Part shown: one piece after another, positions 18,209 to 27,538 of the stretch
Layout of the letters: every line of letters starts with the position of its first letter
Position numbering within the stretch: the first letter of the stretch is position 1
From: Candidatus Leucobacter sulfamidivorax
Lineage (GTDB): Bacteria > Actinomycetota > Actinomycetes > Actinomycetales > Microbacteriaceae
Direction of reading: 5' to 3'
DNA: 64,000 bases
Assembly (NCBI GenBank): GCA_016771945.1
Contig: QZLF01000001.1
Span: 1 to 64,000 of the forward strand
The notes under the pieces: model-generated
Databases searched by the model: none
What the model saw: only the letters and a program-made list of their open reading frames with translations
Told to the model about the DNA's origin: nothing
Translations under genes and position numbers: made by a program

Positions 18209-19552
18209 TCAGTCGAGCAGCAGCGCGGGCTCCTCGAGCACCGAAGCCACGTCGGCGACGAAGCGCGAGATGACGTCGCCGTCGACGACGCGGTGGTCGA
18301 AGGATCCGCCGACCGTGGTCACCATGCGGGGCCGCACCTCGCCGTCGACCACCCACGGCTTCTCGCGGATCGTGCCCATGGCCATGATCGCGACCTCGCC
18401 CGGGTTGAGGATCGGGGTGCCGAAGTCCATGCCGAACACGCCGATGTTCGTGATGGTGATCGTGCCGTCGCGCATCTCCTCGGGCTTCGTGCGGCCGTCG
18501 CGCGCGGTGATCGTGAGCTGTTCGATCGCCTGGGCGAGCTCGAGCAGGCTGAGATCCTGCGCCTCCTTGATGTTCGGCACGATGAGACCGCGCGGGGTCG
18601 TCGCGGCGATGCCGAGGTTCACGAAGTGGTGCTGGATGATCTCGGTCTCGGTGAAGGTCGAGTTCACCTCGGGGTTGCGGCGGATCGCCCACAGCATCGC
18701 CTTCGCGAAGATGAGCAGGGGCGACACCTTGGTGCCCGCGAACTGGGTCGAGGCCTTCAGCCGCTTCACGAACTCCATGGTGCGCGTCGCGTCGACGTCG
18801 GTGAAGACGCCGACGTGCGGAGCCTCGAAGGCGCTCGCGACCATCGCCTGCGCGGTCATCTTGCGCATGCCCTTCAGCGGGATCCGCTCCTCGCGGGCAG
18901 CGGACGCCTCGGGAGTCGTGATGTTGCGGAACAGGCTCGCCTGCGAGGCGTGGCGCACCACGTCGTCGCGCAGGATCTCGCCGGCGATGCCCATGCCGGT
19001 CACCGTCGCGAGATCCACTCCCAGATCCTTCGCGAGCTTGCGGATCGGGGGCTTCGCGATGACGGGAGCCGCCTCGGCCACCGGGATCGGCGCCTGATGG
19101 ATCGGATTGCCCGCCAGCAGCGGCTCGCCCCCGCGACGGCGACGGCTCTTCACCGCCCCGGTCGTGCCGTAGCCCACGAGCACGGCGCCGCCCGCCTCCT
19201 CATGGGCCACCCCGGCGGCCGTATCCGCGACCACCTCGCGCGTCTCGTCGGTATCGCCCCCGAGTGCCGCGGCGGCGACGCCCGAGTCGCCGAGGGCATC
19301 GGCCTCTCCCCCGGACACGGAGACCCGGAGGATCGGCTCGCCCACCGGCACCGTCTGCCCGACCTCGGCCAGCAGCTCGGTGACCACTCCCGTGAAGGGC
19401 GACGGCAGCTCGACGAGGGACTTCGCGGTCTCGATCTCGCAGATCACCTGGTTCAGCTCGACCGCGTCGCCGGGGGCGACGAGCCAGGTCACGATCTCGG
19501 CCTCGGTCAGCCCCTCGCCCACGTCGGGGAGGGGGAACGCCTGCTCGGTCAT
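18209..19552 (-). CDS. bkdC: Branched-chain 2-oxoacid dehydrogenase E2 (dihydrolipoamide acyltransferase)
   Basis: 447 aa. One lipoyl domain (1-80) with the lipoylated lysine K44 in ETAKSLVE, a linker, a peripheral-subunit-binding domain near residues 150-185 ([19 protein letters not shown]), then the catalytic domain with H420 and D424 in the DHRVVDG motif. It transfers the acyl group from E1-bound intermediate to CoA. It is the last gene of the E1alpha-E1beta-E2 operon; no E3 gene is nearby, so a shared lipoamide dehydrogenase is presumed. Branched-chain rather than pyruvate specificity is assigned from the separate E1 subunits and this gene order, and is not certain. Confidence 0.9.
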   Translation of the reverse strand: MTEQAFPLPDVGEGLTEAEIVTWLVAPGDAVELNQVICEIETAKSLVELPSPFTGVVTELLAEVGQTVPVGEPILRVSVSGGEADALGDSGVAAAALGGDTDETREVVADTAAGVAHEEAGGAVLVGYGTTGAVKSRRRRGGEPLLAGNPIHQAPIPVAEAAPVIAKPPIRKLAKDLGVDLATVTGMGIAGEILRDDVVRHASQASLFRNITTPEASAAREERIPLKGMRKMTAQAMVASAFEAPHVGVFTDVDATRTMEFVKRLKASTQFAGTKVSPLLIFAKAMLWAIRRNPEVNSTFTETEIIQHHFVNLGIAATTPRGLIVPNIKEAQDLSLLELAQAIEQLTITARDGRTKPEEMRDGTITITNIGVFGMDFGTPILNPGEVAIMAMGTIREKPWVVDGEVRPRMVTTVGGSFDHRVVDGDVISRFVADVASVLEEPALLLD

Positions 19553-19614
19553 CGGTGGCTCCTTCGGCTGGGTGAGATTCTGCGACTCGCTCCGCTCGCG
19601 CGGAACGATGGTGT

Positions 19615-20616
19615 TCAGTAGTGCATGGTGCGGTCCACGGCCTCGAGCACGCGATCCGCATCAGGCAGGTAGATGCTCTCGAGCTTGGCGGGCGGGAACG
19701 GCACGTCGTAGCCGCTCACGCGGAGCACGGGCGCCTGCAGCGAGTAGAAGGCGTGCTCGGCGACCGTGGCGGCGATCTCGCTGCCCAGGCTGGCGTTGCC
19801 CTGCGCCTCCTGCGCCACGACGAGGCGGCCGGTCTTGCGCACCGAGGCGTAGAGCGGCTCGTAGTCGATGGGCGAGAGGCTGCGCAGATCCACGACCTCG
19901 ATGCTCGTGCCCTCGCCGGCGGCGATCTCGGCGGCCTGCAGCAGCGTCGTCACCATGGCGCCGAAGCCCACCACCGTCACGTCGGTGCCCGGGCGGGCGA
20001 CGAGCGTGCGGTGCAGGGGCGCCGCGGGGGTCGCGGGATCCACCTCGCCCTTCTGCCAGTACTTCGCCTTCGGCTCGAAGAAGAGCACCGGGTCGGGCGA
20101 GGCGATCGCCTGCTGGATCATCCAGTAGGCGTCGTTCGCGGTGGAGGGCGAGACCACGCGCAGCCCGGGGGTGTGCGCGAAGTAGGCCTCGGGGCTCTCC
20201 TGGTGATGCTCGACCGCGCCGATGTGACCGCCGTAGGGCACGCGGATCACCACCGGCATCGGCACCAGGCCGTCGTGGCGGCTCGTGAGCTTCGCGAGCT
20301 GGGTGACGATCTGGTTGAAGGCGGGGAAGATGAAGCCCTCGAACTGGATCTCGACGACGGGCCGGTAGCCGCGCATGGCGAGGCCGATCGCACTGCCGAC
20401 GATGCCGGCCTCGGCGAGCGGGGTGTCGAGCACGCGCGCCGATCCGAACTCTCGCTGCAGCCCGTCGGTGACGCGGAACACCCCGCCGAGGGGGCCGATG
20501 TCCTCGCCCATGAGGATCACGTGCTCGTCGGCGGCCATCGCCGCGCGCAGCCCCTCGTTGATCGCCTTCGCGATCGGCAGGTTCCGGCGCTCGGTCAGCA
20601 GCTGGACTTCGCTCAT
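19615..20616 (-). CDS. bkdB: 2-oxoacid dehydrogenase E1 beta subunit
   Basis: 333 aa transketolase-like beta chain: [18 protein letters not shown] near residue 40, [36 protein letters not shown], and a C-terminal [17 protein letters not shown] segment. With E1 alpha it decarboxylates 2-oxo acids using thiamine diphosphate. The ATG at 20616 follows GAGGAGG and overlaps the E1 alpha stop (ATGA). A longer open frame continues upstream on this strand but only overlaps E1 alpha and moeB and is not coding. Confidence 0.93.
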   Translation of the reverse strand: MSEVQLLTERRNLPIAKAINEGLRAAMAADEHVILMGEDIGPLGGVFRVTDGLQREFGSARVLDTPLAEAGIVGSAIGLAMRGYRPVVEIQFEGFIFPAFNQIVTQLAKLTSRHDGLVPMPVVIRVPYGGHIGAVEHHQESPEAYFAHTPGLRVVSPSTANDAYWMIQQAIASPDPVLFFEPKAKYWQKGEVDPATPAAPLHRTLVARPGTDVTVVGFGAMVTTLLQAAEIAAGEGTSIEVVDLRSLSPIDYEPLYASVRKTGRLVVAQEAQGNASLGSEIAATVAEHAFYSLQAPVLRVSGYDVPFPPAKLESIYLPDADRVLEAVDRTMHY

Positions 20617-21797
20617 GAGCCCGCCTCCTCGGCGGTGAAGGAGGCTTCGTATCGATCGAGCCACTCGCGCTGCTCCTCGATACGGGGATGCGGCTCGCTG
20701 TAGACGTTCGCGAACATGTCGTCGGGATCGGGCACCGGCAGCAGCGGGAGCCCCTCGCGCATCCGCTTCGCCTCGGCGTCGGCCGCGGCCCGGACCTCCT
20801 CGAAGAAGTCGTCGCCGGTGCCGAGGGAGCGCAGGTGGCGCTCGAGCCGGGCGATCGGGTCGCGGCGCTGCCAGGTCTCGAGCTCCTCCTGCTCCCGGTA
20901 CCGGGTGGGATCGTCGCTCGTCGTGTGCGCGCCGATGCGGTAGGTGAGCGCCTCGATGTAGCCGGGGCCCCCGCCCTCCCTCGCCTCGCGCAGGAAGCGG
21001 CGACCCACCGCGTAGGCGGCGAGCGGATCGTTGCCGTCGATCTGCACGGCGCGGAGGCCGAAGCCGAGCGCCCTGCGGTAGAGCGGGGTGCGGCTCTGGC
21101 GGGCGACAGGGACCGAGATCGCCCAGCGGTTGTTCTGCACCACGAAGACCTCGGGCGTCTGATAGCTGGCGGCGAACACCAGTGCCTCGTTCGCGTCGCC
21201 CTGGCTCGATGCGCCATCGCCGTAGAACACGATCGTGGCCTCGCCGGTCGCCGTGCCGGGCTCCCCCGCGTCCATGCTCGCGTCGCCGGCGCGGCGCTTC
21301 GCGTCGAGCAGCTGCCCGAGCGCGTGGCCCGTGGCATGCTGGGCCTGGGCGCCCAGCACAAGGGTATAGAGGTGGAAGTTGCCGTTCGCCGGATCCGTCA
21401 CGTCCCAGCCGCCGTGGGTGAGACCGCGGAACTGCGCCACCACGTTCAGGAAGCCGACTCCGCGCACGTGCGCGATGAGGTGCTCGCGGTAGGTGGGGAA
21501 GATGTGGTCCTGCGGCTCGGCGGCGTAGGCGATCCCGGCCTGGCAGCCCTCCTGCCCCACGCTCGGAGCCCAGAGCGCGAGCTGGCCCTGCCGCTGGAGA
21601 TGGGTGCACTCGGTGTCGAAGGCGCGGGTCTCGGCCATGGCGCGGTACCACTCGCGCAGCTCGGACTCGCCGATCTGCACGAGTTCGTCCGCGTACTCCG
21701 CGGCGGAGGAGGACGGGGCGTAGCGCCCGTCGTCGTCGAGGAATCGGATCGGCTCGGGATCGACCGTGTCGTACCCGAGTGTCGGTGTCTGGCTCAT
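20613..21797 (-). CDS. bkdA: 2-oxoacid dehydrogenase E1 alpha subunit
   Basis: 394 aa. The thiamine-diphosphate motif is seen as YGDGASSQGDANEA ending with NNRWAIS about 30 residues later. Upstream are EWYRAMAETRAFD and APSVGQEGCQAGI, and phosphorylation-loop-like sequence YRIGAHTTSDDP is present. The start MSQTPTLGYDTVDPEP at 21797 is chosen over one 34 codons upstream because the latter has no conserved sequence. It is the first gene of the operon and is divergent from moeB across a 115-bp promoter region. Confidence 0.93.
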   Translation of the reverse strand: MSQTPTLGYDTVDPEPIRFLDDDGRYAPSSSAAEYADELVQIGESELREWYRAMAETRAFDTECTHLQRQGQLALWAPSVGQEGCQAGIAYAAEPQDHIFPTYREHLIAHVRGVGFLNVVAQFRGLTHGGWDVTDPANGNFHLYTLVLGAQAQHATGHALGQLLDAKRRAGDASMDAGEPGTATGEATIVFYGDGASSQGDANEALVFAASYQTPEVFVVQNNRWAISVPVARQSRTPLYRRALGFGLRAVQIDGNDPLAAYAVGRRFLREAREGGGPGYIEALTYRIGAHTTSDDPTRYREQEELETWQRRDPIARLERHLRSLGTGDDFFEEVRAAADAEAKRMREGLPLLPVPDPDDMFANVYSEPHPRIEEQREWLDRYEASFTAEEAGS

Positions 21798-21900
21798 CCC
21801 GATCCAGTGTAATGAGGACGCGTGTCGACGGGCGGATATTCCCGCGGGCGGCGCGAGCGGAGCGGGCCAAGGCCCCGGGAGTCGGTCGGAACCGCTCATC

Positions 21901-21906
21901 TAGAGT
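21901..21906 (+). promoter_or_regulatory. -10-like box for leaderless moeB
   Basis: TAGAGT lies 6 nt before the moeB ATG at 21913. No ribosome site intervenes, so a transcript starting at or next to the ATG is plausible. Similar TACGAT boxes precede the HTH/TOBE regulator and moaD. Confidence 0.4.
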
Positions 21907-21912
21907 TGCCGT

Positions 21913-23196
21913 ATGGCACCCCCACGCCCCGGGCCGCTGGTCGAGCCCGCTCCCGAGCTGACGCGCCGGCAGTCGGCTCGCGCCGAGCGGCAGATGCTGC
22001 TGCCGGGATTCGGGGCCGAGGCGCAGCGCCGCCTCGCCGCCGCACGGGTGCTCGTCATCGGGGCGGGCGGGCTCGGCAGCGCGTGCGTCCCCTATCTCGT
22101 CGGAGCCGGCGTCGGCTCCGGGGAGCGGGCGGACGGACGGCACGGCGCCATCGGGGTCGTCGACGACGACGTGGTCGAGCTCTCGAACCTGCACCGCCAG
22201 ATCGCGCACGGCACCGCCGACGTGGGGCGGTCCAAGGTCGACTCCATCGTCGAGACCGCGCTGGCGATCGATCCGGGGGCGAGGATCGAGCCGCACGCCC
22301 GCCGCCTCACCGCAGGGAACGCGCTCGAGCTCTTCGCCGGCTACGACCTCGTGATCGACGGCAGCGACAACTTCCCGACCCGCTATCTCGCGAACGACGC
22401 CGCGGAGCTGACGGGCATCCCGCTCGTGTGGGGGGCGATCCTCCAGTACCACGGGCAGCTCGGCGTCGCGTGGCATGCGCACGGACCGGGGTACCGCGAC
22501 CTCTTCCCTCGGCCGCCCGCGCCGGAGGACGTGCTCGACTGCGGAGCCGGCGGCGTGCTGCCCGGCCTCTGCGGCACCGTCGGCTCGCTGCTCGCGACCG
22601 AGGCGATGAAGCTCATCGCGGGCCTGGGCGAGCCGCTCATCGGCAGGGTGCTGCTCTACGACGCGCTCGCGGCGCGCACTCGGGAGCTCGAGATCCGGCG
22701 CGACCCGCAGGCCGTGCCTGTGACCGGGCTCGTCGACTACGAGCTGTTCTGCGCGGGCGGCGGCACGGCCGGCCGCGAGGCGGGCGATGGGGACGCATCC
22801 GCTGCGGCGCGGCCGGTCGCGGTCGACGCGGCCGGGCTCGCGGCCGAGCTGCGCTCGGGCCGGGCGGTGCGGCTGATCGACGTGCGCACCGCCGAGGAGC
22901 ACCGGCGCCGGCGCATCGCCGGCGCCGAGTCGCTGCCGCTCGCCGAGCTGGAGGAGTTGCTCGCCGCGGGCGTCGGCACAGGCGGTGGCGCAGGCGCGGC
23001 CGAGGAGCTGCTCTCGGGGCCACCCATCCTGCACTGCGAGCGCGATCCGCGATCCATCCGCGCCGCGATGCTCATCGCGGAGGCCGGGTTCGCGTCGGAG
23101 GCGGAGGGCGCCCCCGGGGTTCGCTACCTCCGAGGCGGCATCCGGGCGCTCGCCGAGGTCGCGCCCGAACTCGTCGAGGAAGAGGGAGCGCCGTGA
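21913..23196 (+). CDS. moeB: ThiF/MoeB family adenylyltransferase with C-terminal rhodanese domain
   Basis: 427 aa. An E1-like domain (about 20-280) activates the C-terminal glycine of MoaD: nucleotide motif G50-A-G-G-L-G55, DDDVVELSNLHRQI, DGSDNFPTRYL, and a Cys in DCGAGGVLPG. A rhodanese-like domain (about 305-420) has DVRTAEEH and a Cys in LHCERD. The usual zinc-binding Cys pairs appear absent: the expected first CxxC is GYRDLFP and only one Cys (LFCAG) is near the second. The gene overlaps moaE (GTGA). It may serve both thiamine and molybdopterin sulfur transfer, but the neighbours favour molybdopterin. Confidence 0.88.
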   Translation: MAPPRPGPLVEPAPELTRRQSARAERQMLLPGFGAEAQRRLAAARVLVIGAGGLGSACVPYLVGAGVGSGERADGRHGAIGVVDDDVVELSNLHRQIAHGTADVGRSKVDSIVETALAIDPGARIEPHARRLTAGNALELFAGYDLVIDGSDNFPTRYLANDAAELTGIPLVWGAILQYHGQLGVAWHAHGPGYRDLFPRPPAPEDVLDCGAGGVLPGLCGTVGSLLATEAMKLIAGLGEPLIGRVLLYDALAARTRELEIRRDPQAVPVTGLVDYELFCAGGGTAGREAGDGDASAAARPVAVDAAGLAAELRSGRAVRLIDVRTAEEHRRRRIAGAESLPLAELEELLAAGVGTGGGAGAAEELLSGPPILHCERDPRSIRAAMLIAEAGFASEAEGAPGVRYLRGGIRALAEVAPELVEEEGAP

Positions 23197-23606
23197 CCGG
23201 CCAGTACGCCCGAGTGACCGAACGCCCGCTCGACGAGGCCGCCGTGCGCGCAGCGGTCGAGGCGCCGGAATGCGGGGCGGTCCTGGTGTTCCACGGAGTC
23301 GTCCGCGACCACGACGGCGGGGAGTCCGTGCGCGCCCTCGACTACAGCGCGCACCCGGATGCGGAGGCCTTCCTCGCCCGCATCGTGGCGGAGGAGCGGG
23401 CGCGCACCGGGCTGCGGCTCGCCGCGGCGCATCGGGTGGGATCGCTCGCCATCGGGGACGCCGCGCTCGTCGCGGCCACCTCCGCCGCGCATCGCGCCGA
23501 AGCCTTCGCCGCGCTCGAGCGCCTGGTCGAGCGCATCAAGGCCGAGGTGCCGATCTGGAAGCGCCAGCACTTCGCGAACGGCGTATCGGAGTGGGTGGGG
23601 CTGTAG
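23193..23606 (+). CDS. moaE: Molybdopterin synthase catalytic subunit
   Basis: 137 aa. It converts precursor Z (cPMP) to molybdopterin with MoaD. MoaE features: GAVLVFHGVVRDHDGG near residue 30, LDYSAHPDAEAFL, HRVGSLAIGDAAL, and the catalytic-lysine segment KAEVPIWKRQHF at the end. The GTG at 23193 overlaps the moeB stop by four bases (GTGA), so the two are translationally coupled. Full length for the family. Confidence 0.95.
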   Translation: MTGQYARVTERPLDEAAVRAAVEAPECGAVLVFHGVVRDHDGGESVRALDYSAHPDAEAFLARIVAEERARTGLRLAAAHRVGSLAIGDAALVAATSAAHRAEAFAALERLVERIKAEVPIWKRQHFANGVSEWVGL

Positions 23607-23616
23607 GCGCCCGCCG

Positions 23617-24690
23617 CTACCCGCCGATGTACGACATCTCGATGCGGGACCGCGGCGCCCCGGTGACCGCCGTGCGCAGCTCGGAGTAGCGGTCGCTCCG
23701 CCGCGACCAGAGGCCGCCGAGCGCCCGGGTGAGGCCCGCGTCGTCGACGGGAGCGGCCCCTGCGCCACCGCGCAGCAGCGCGCGCAGATCGAAGCCCTCG
23801 CTCGCGAACAGGCAGGTGAAGACCTTGCCGTCGGCCGAGAGCCTGGCGCGCGAGCACGAGCCGCAGAACGGGGCGGTCACGCTCGAGATCGCCCCGATCT
23901 CGCCGGCGCCGTCCCGGTAGCGCCACCGGCTCGCGGTCTCGCCGGGGGCCCGCGGCGGCAGCGGGTCGAGCGGGTGCACGGCCCCGATCCGCTCGATGAT
24001 CTCCCGAGAGGGGACGACCTCGTCGAGCCTCCAGCCGTTCGACGTGCCGACGTCCATGAACTCGATGAAGCGCAGCACGTGGCCCGTGCCGCGGAAGCGC
24101 TCGGCGAGCGCGAGCAGCTCGTCGTCGTTCGCGGAGCGCTTCACCACCGTGTTGATCTTGATCGGGCCGAGCCCGGCCTCGTGCGCCGCCTCGATGCCCT
24201 CGAGCACGCGCGAGACCGGGAAGCGCACATCGGCGATCCGCCGGAACCGCTCGTCGTCGAGCGAGTCGAGCGAGACCGTGACGCGCGTGAGGCCCGCCTC
24301 TCTCAGCGCCGCGGCCCTGGCGGCGAGCGCGACGCCGTTGGTCGTGAGCGCCAGGTCGAGGGGCTCGCCCCGAGGGGTGCGGATCGCGGCCAGCCGCGCG
24401 ATCAGCTCCTCGAGCCCGCGACGCAGCAGCGGCTCGCCCCCCGTCAGGCGCAGCTTCCGCACGCCGAGCGCGACGGACGCGCGCGCGACGCGCTCGATCT
24501 CGTCGAAGGAGAGCAGCTCCTCGCGCTCGAGGAAGCGGTAGTCGGCGCCGAAGACCTCCCGCGGCATGCAGTACACGCAGCGGAAGTTGCAGCGATCGGT
24601 CACCGAGATGCGCAGGTCCGCGAGCGGGCGCCGCAGCGCGTCGCGGGCTCCGATCGCGGGGAGGCGGATCGCCCGCCCGGTCACTCCCAT
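23617..24690 (-). CDS. moaA: GTP 3',8-cyclase
   Basis: 357 aa radical-SAM enzyme, the first step of molybdenum cofactor synthesis. The N-terminal cluster motif is C34-x3-C38-x2-C41 (CNFRCVYC). The C-terminal cluster ligands are [18 protein letters not shown], and the protein ends in the essential Gly-Gly (YIGG). The start at 24690 ([11 protein letters not shown]) lies 10 bp inside the mobA/DUF6457 gene. It is the last gene of moeA-mobA-moaA and is convergent with moaE; only 10 bp separate the two stops. Confidence 0.95.
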   Translation of the reverse strand: MGVTGRAIRLPAIGARDALRRPLADLRISVTDRCNFRCVYCMPREVFGADYRFLEREELLSFDEIERVARASVALGVRKLRLTGGEPLLRRGLEELIARLAAIRTPRGEPLDLALTTNGVALAARAAALREAGLTRVTVSLDSLDDERFRRIADVRFPVSRVLEGIEAAHEAGLGPIKINTVVKRSANDDELLALAERFRGTGHVLRFIEFMDVGTSNGWRLDEVVPSREIIERIGAVHPLDPLPPRAPGETASRWRYRDGAGEIGAISSVTAPFCGSCSRARLSADGKVFTCLFASEGFDLRALLRGGAGAAPVDDAGLTRALGGLWSRRSDRYSELRTAVTGAPRSRIEMSYIGG

Positions 24691-25655
24691 CGTTCGGCGA
24701 GCTCCGTGAGCGCCCGGGCGCGGCTCGCGAGCTCGGTCGCCGGGTCCCCCGACCGATTCTCCGCGCGGCCGACCGCGAGTCCGAGCAGGAAGGTGCTGAG
24801 CGGCGCGGCGGGGCGCGCCACTCCGTGGGCGACATCGCGCGCCACGTCGAGCACGGTTCCGATGTCGACGGTCGCGGCGTCGAGCCCCAGTTCGGCGGAG
24901 GCGGCCTCGAGCCATCGATCCAGAGCTTCGGGCGGCAGGTGCTGGGATGACGATGCCATGGGGACTCCTCGTGCTCGGGTGTTCGAGCGGGCGCGCTCGA
25001 GGTCTGCGGGGGTGTCGATGTCGGCGGTGAGCTCCGCGGGGGCCGCGAGATGCCGCAGCCTCGCGTCCGCGAAGGCCAGTCTCAGCGGGCGGTCGGCGAG
25101 CGGCGCCGCCGCGCGGATCCCGGCGGCGAGCGCCGCCACGCGATAGGCGCCGGCGAGCCACTGCCCGCGCCCTTCCGGGTCGCGGAGCAGCACGCCGTCG
25201 AGTTCCGGATCCGGGTCTGCGCGGAGCGCCGCGGTCAGCGCCCGGCACACCCCGTCGGGGTCGACCAGATCGCAGGAGAGCAGCAGCGTCCAAGGAGGGG
25301 TGGCCGTCTCCGAGTGCGCCGCGGAGGACAGCGCATCGAGCCCGGCGGCGAGCGCCGCGAGGGGACCCGCGAACGGCGGATCCTCGCGCACGACGACGAC
25401 CCCGGGCGGTGCCGGGCGATCCGGCCCCACGACGACGACGGGAGCGGCCCCGTACGCTCGGGCCGCGGCGACGACCCGATCGACCAGGCGCTCGCCCGCG
25501 AGCTCCACGGCGGCCTTGTCGATCCCCCCGAGCCGCGTGCCCCTGCCGCCGGCGAGCACGATCGCGCCGAGCGGGGGCGCAGCCGCACCGGTGCCGCCCG
25601 CTCCGCGGGTGCCGCCGGCTGCGTCGCCCCGCCCGATCCTCTCGGTCCCGCTCAC
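24681..25655 (-). CDS. mobA: Molybdenum cofactor guanylyltransferase-like protein fused to a DUF6457-type domain
   Basis: 324 aa. Residues about 25-230 form a MobA-type NTP-transferase: [19 protein letters not shown] (nucleotide-binding), [12 protein letters not shown] with the metal-binding Asp, and [12 protein letters not shown] near its end. Without a stop it continues into about 90 residues ([20 protein letters not shown]...) resembling the small DUF6457 protein often found beside mobA. That part has its own ATG at 24960, so internal initiation could also give a separate small protein. The GTG at 25655 overlaps the moeA stop (GTGA). Confidence 0.85.
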   Translation of the reverse strand: MSGTERIGRGDAAGGTRGAGGTGAAAPPLGAIVLAGGRGTRLGGIDKAAVELAGERLVDRVVAAARAYGAAPVVVVGPDRPAPPGVVVVREDPPFAGPLAALAAGLDALSSAAHSETATPPWTLLLSCDLVDPDGVCRALTAALRADPDPELDGVLLRDPEGRGQWLAGAYRVAALAAGIRAAAPLADRPLRLAFADARLRHLAAPAELTADIDTPADLERARSNTRARGVPMASSSQHLPPEALDRWLEAASAELGLDAATVDIGTVLDVARDVAHGVARPAAPLSTFLLGLAVGRAENRSGDPATELASRARALTELAERWE

Positions 25656-26908
25656 GGCTCCACCAGCATCACATCCACCGGCTCGCCCTCGGCGACGTCG
25701 CCCCGCTCGGGTCCGACGATCGCGTAGCCCTGCGTCGCGCCGTGCCCGCCGACCGAATGGGCGACCCCGCGCGGGTCGACCGCGGGCCGGCAGGCGGGCC
25801 GCCCGTCCGATTCCGCCGATCCGCGCCTCGAGACCGTGACGGGAAGCACCTGCAGGCGATCCGGAGCCCCGCGCCAGGCGACGCCGGCCACCGCGGCGAT
25901 CCGTCGCCGGAGGATCTCGCGACGCCCCTGCATCGCGAGCAGCGCCGGACGCACGAAGAGCTCGAAGCTGACGGCCGCCGCGACGGGATTGCCGGGCAGC
26001 GCGAACATCCAGGGGCCGGACGCGAGACGGCCCGAGCACTGGGGCTGTCCGGGTCGCACGGCCACGCGGGCCTGACGCACCCCGGGCTCGGTCTCGAGGG
26101 CGATGCGCATCGCGTCGTGGCTGCCGGGCCCGATGCCGCCGGTCGAGACGATCGCATCGCAGTCGGCCGAGAGCTCGCCGAGCAGGGCGGAGACCGCCGC
26201 AGCGTCGTCGCCGCAGCGACGCACCGCGACGGGTTCGAGACCGCACTCGCGCAGCATGCCGGCGATGAGCACCGAGTTCGACTCCGAGATGCGGCCGCGC
26301 GCGAGCCCGGTGCCGGGATCCCCCAGCTCGGCGCCGGTCACGACGACCGCGACCCTGGGCGACGCGCTCACCCGGACGTCGGCGACCCCGGCCGCAGCGA
26401 GGGCCGACTGCCGCGCCGCCGTGAGCGCGTCGCCCCGCTCGGCGATCACTGCGCCGGCGGGCGTGTCCTCGCCGCGCAGGCGGATGTTCGCACCCGCCGC
26501 GACCGGCTCCGGCAGCCGCACCGCGCTGCGCGCCCAGGGCGAATCCGGCCGGTCGCCCCGCGTGCGCTCGACGGGCACGACGGCGTCGGCCTCGTCCGGG
26601 ACGGGCGCCCCCGTCATGATGCGCACGGCGGCGCACGGCGGGATCGGGGGATTCTCCTCGCTCCCGGCGAGCACCTCGCCGATCACCGCGAGGGAGACCG
26701 GCGCGTCGGACGAGGCCTGCGCGACATCCGCGGAGCGCAGCGCGTAGCCGTCCATGGCCGAGCTGTTCCACAGCGGGAGGTCGTGGCGGGCGCGCACCTC
26801 TTCGGCGAGCGTGCGTCCGTGGGCGTCCGCGATCGGCAGCGTCTCGCCGCCGAGCAGGCCGATGCCCGACAGGATCCACTCCCGCCATTCCTCGGCCGTG
26901 ATGCCCAT
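25652..26908 (-). CDS. moeA: Molybdopterin molybdenumtransferase, copy 1
   Basis: 418 aa. It inserts molybdate into adenylylated molybdopterin. Seen: [10 protein letters not shown] near residue 50, [17 protein letters not shown], and [14 protein letters not shown] in the MoCF-binding domain, [17 protein letters not shown], and a C-terminal beta domain. It heads the moeA-mobA-moaA operon and is divergent from the HTH/TOBE regulator, with a perfect inverted repeat in the shared promoter. A second MoeA lies 3.4 kb away; the two are clearly diverged, so they may have separate jobs. Confidence 0.93.
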   Translation of the reverse strand: MGITAEEWREWILSGIGLLGGETLPIADAHGRTLAEEVRARHDLPLWNSSAMDGYALRSADVAQASSDAPVSLAVIGEVLAGSEENPPIPPCAAVRIMTGAPVPDEADAVVPVERTRGDRPDSPWARSAVRLPEPVAAGANIRLRGEDTPAGAVIAERGDALTAARQSALAAAGVADVRVSASPRVAVVVTGAELGDPGTGLARGRISESNSVLIAGMLRECGLEPVAVRRCGDDAAAVSALLGELSADCDAIVSTGGIGPGSHDAMRIALETEPGVRQARVAVRPGQPQCSGRLASGPWMFALPGNPVAAAVSFELFVRPALLAMQGRREILRRRIAAVAGVAWRGAPDRLQVLPVTVSRRGSAESDGRPACRPAVDPRGVAHSVGGHGATQGYAIVGPERGDVAEGEPVDVMLVEP

Positions 26909-26986
26909 GGGGCGATCCTATCCCGGCGTTCTTCGGCGCCTTCGGCGCTATGAGGGGGCGGGGGCGGGCACTCCGTTTCCCCCATG

Positions 26987-27044
26987 AACAGTTGTCAGTC
27001 TGGTGCTCCAGATCACGGAACAGTGCATCGAATTGACAACTGTT
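26987..27044. promoter_or_regulatory. Perfect 11-bp inverted repeat between moeA and the HTH/TOBE regulator
   Basis: AACAGTTGTCA (26987-26997) and its exact reverse complement (27034-27044) face each other, 47 bp apart centre to centre, in the 221-bp divergent promoter. It is a strong candidate operator for the adjacent molybdate-sensing regulator, which could loop or block both promoters. Confidence 0.6.
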
Positions 27045-27116
27045 TTGCAGAGCGGGGGTCGATGACATAACCGCATCAGCGGCGATTTCGAATGATTCGA
27101 TCCGCCGATACCGTAC

Positions 27117-27122
27117 TACGAT
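27117..27122 (+). promoter_or_regulatory. -10-like box for a leaderless regulator-modABC transcript
   Basis: TACGAT ends 7 nt before the ATG at 27130, with no ribosome site between. A start at the A of the ATG would give a leaderless mRNA. Confidence 0.4.
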
Positions 27123-27129
27123 CGAGTTC

Positions 27130-27534
27130 ATGACGCATTTCCGCATTCGAGAGGCGGCTCGGCTCATCGGGGTCAGCGACGACACCGTGCGCCGCTGGGC
27201 GAACCAGGGCCTGCTCGAGGCCGCCCTCGACGACGCCGGGGTGCGGGTGATCACCGGCCGCTCGCTCGCCGAGCGCGCCAAGGAGCTCGCCCGCGACGAC
27301 GCGGACGACGAGGCGCCGGTGCTGCGAAGCGCCCGCAACCGCTTCACCGGCATCGTCACGAACGTCGAGGTCTCCGGGCTCGTCGCCGTCGTCGAGCTGC
27401 AGTGCGGGCCGAACCGCGTCGTCTCACTCATGACCGCCGAGGCCTGCGAGGAGCTCGGCCTCGAGATCGGCTCGCAGGCCACCGCGGTCGTCAAGGCCAC
27501 CCAGGTCATCGTCGAGACCGCACGCAAGGAGTAA
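27130..27534 (+). CDS. HTH plus TOBE (Mop) domain molybdate-responsive protein
   Basis: 134 aa. An N-terminal MerR/excisionase-type HTH (residues 3-45: IREAARLIGVSDDTVRRWANQG) is joined to a C-terminal TOBE/Mop domain (about 66-134: SARNRFTGIVTNVEVSGLVAVVELQ ... VVKATQVIV), which in ModE and Mop proteins binds molybdate or tungstate. It precedes modA by 4 bp and is divergent from moeA, so it probably regulates uptake and cofactor genes. Because the local ModC lacks a TOBE tail, this protein may also act as the cell's molybdate sensor or store. Effector and DNA site are inferred. Confidence 0.88.
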   Translation: MTHFRIREAARLIGVSDDTVRRWANQGLLEAALDDAGVRVITGRSLAERAKELARDDADDEAPVLRSARNRFTGIVTNVEVSGLVAVVELQCGPNRVVSLMTAEACEELGLEIGSQATAVVKATQVIVETARKE

Positions 27535-27538
27535 CGCC

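Noticed and set aside
19615-23034. A 1,139-codon open frame on the minus strand
   Set aside because: Only its last third is the E1 beta gene. The rest is an Arg/Ala/Gly-rich shadow of E1 alpha and moeB, as expected in high-GC DNA.
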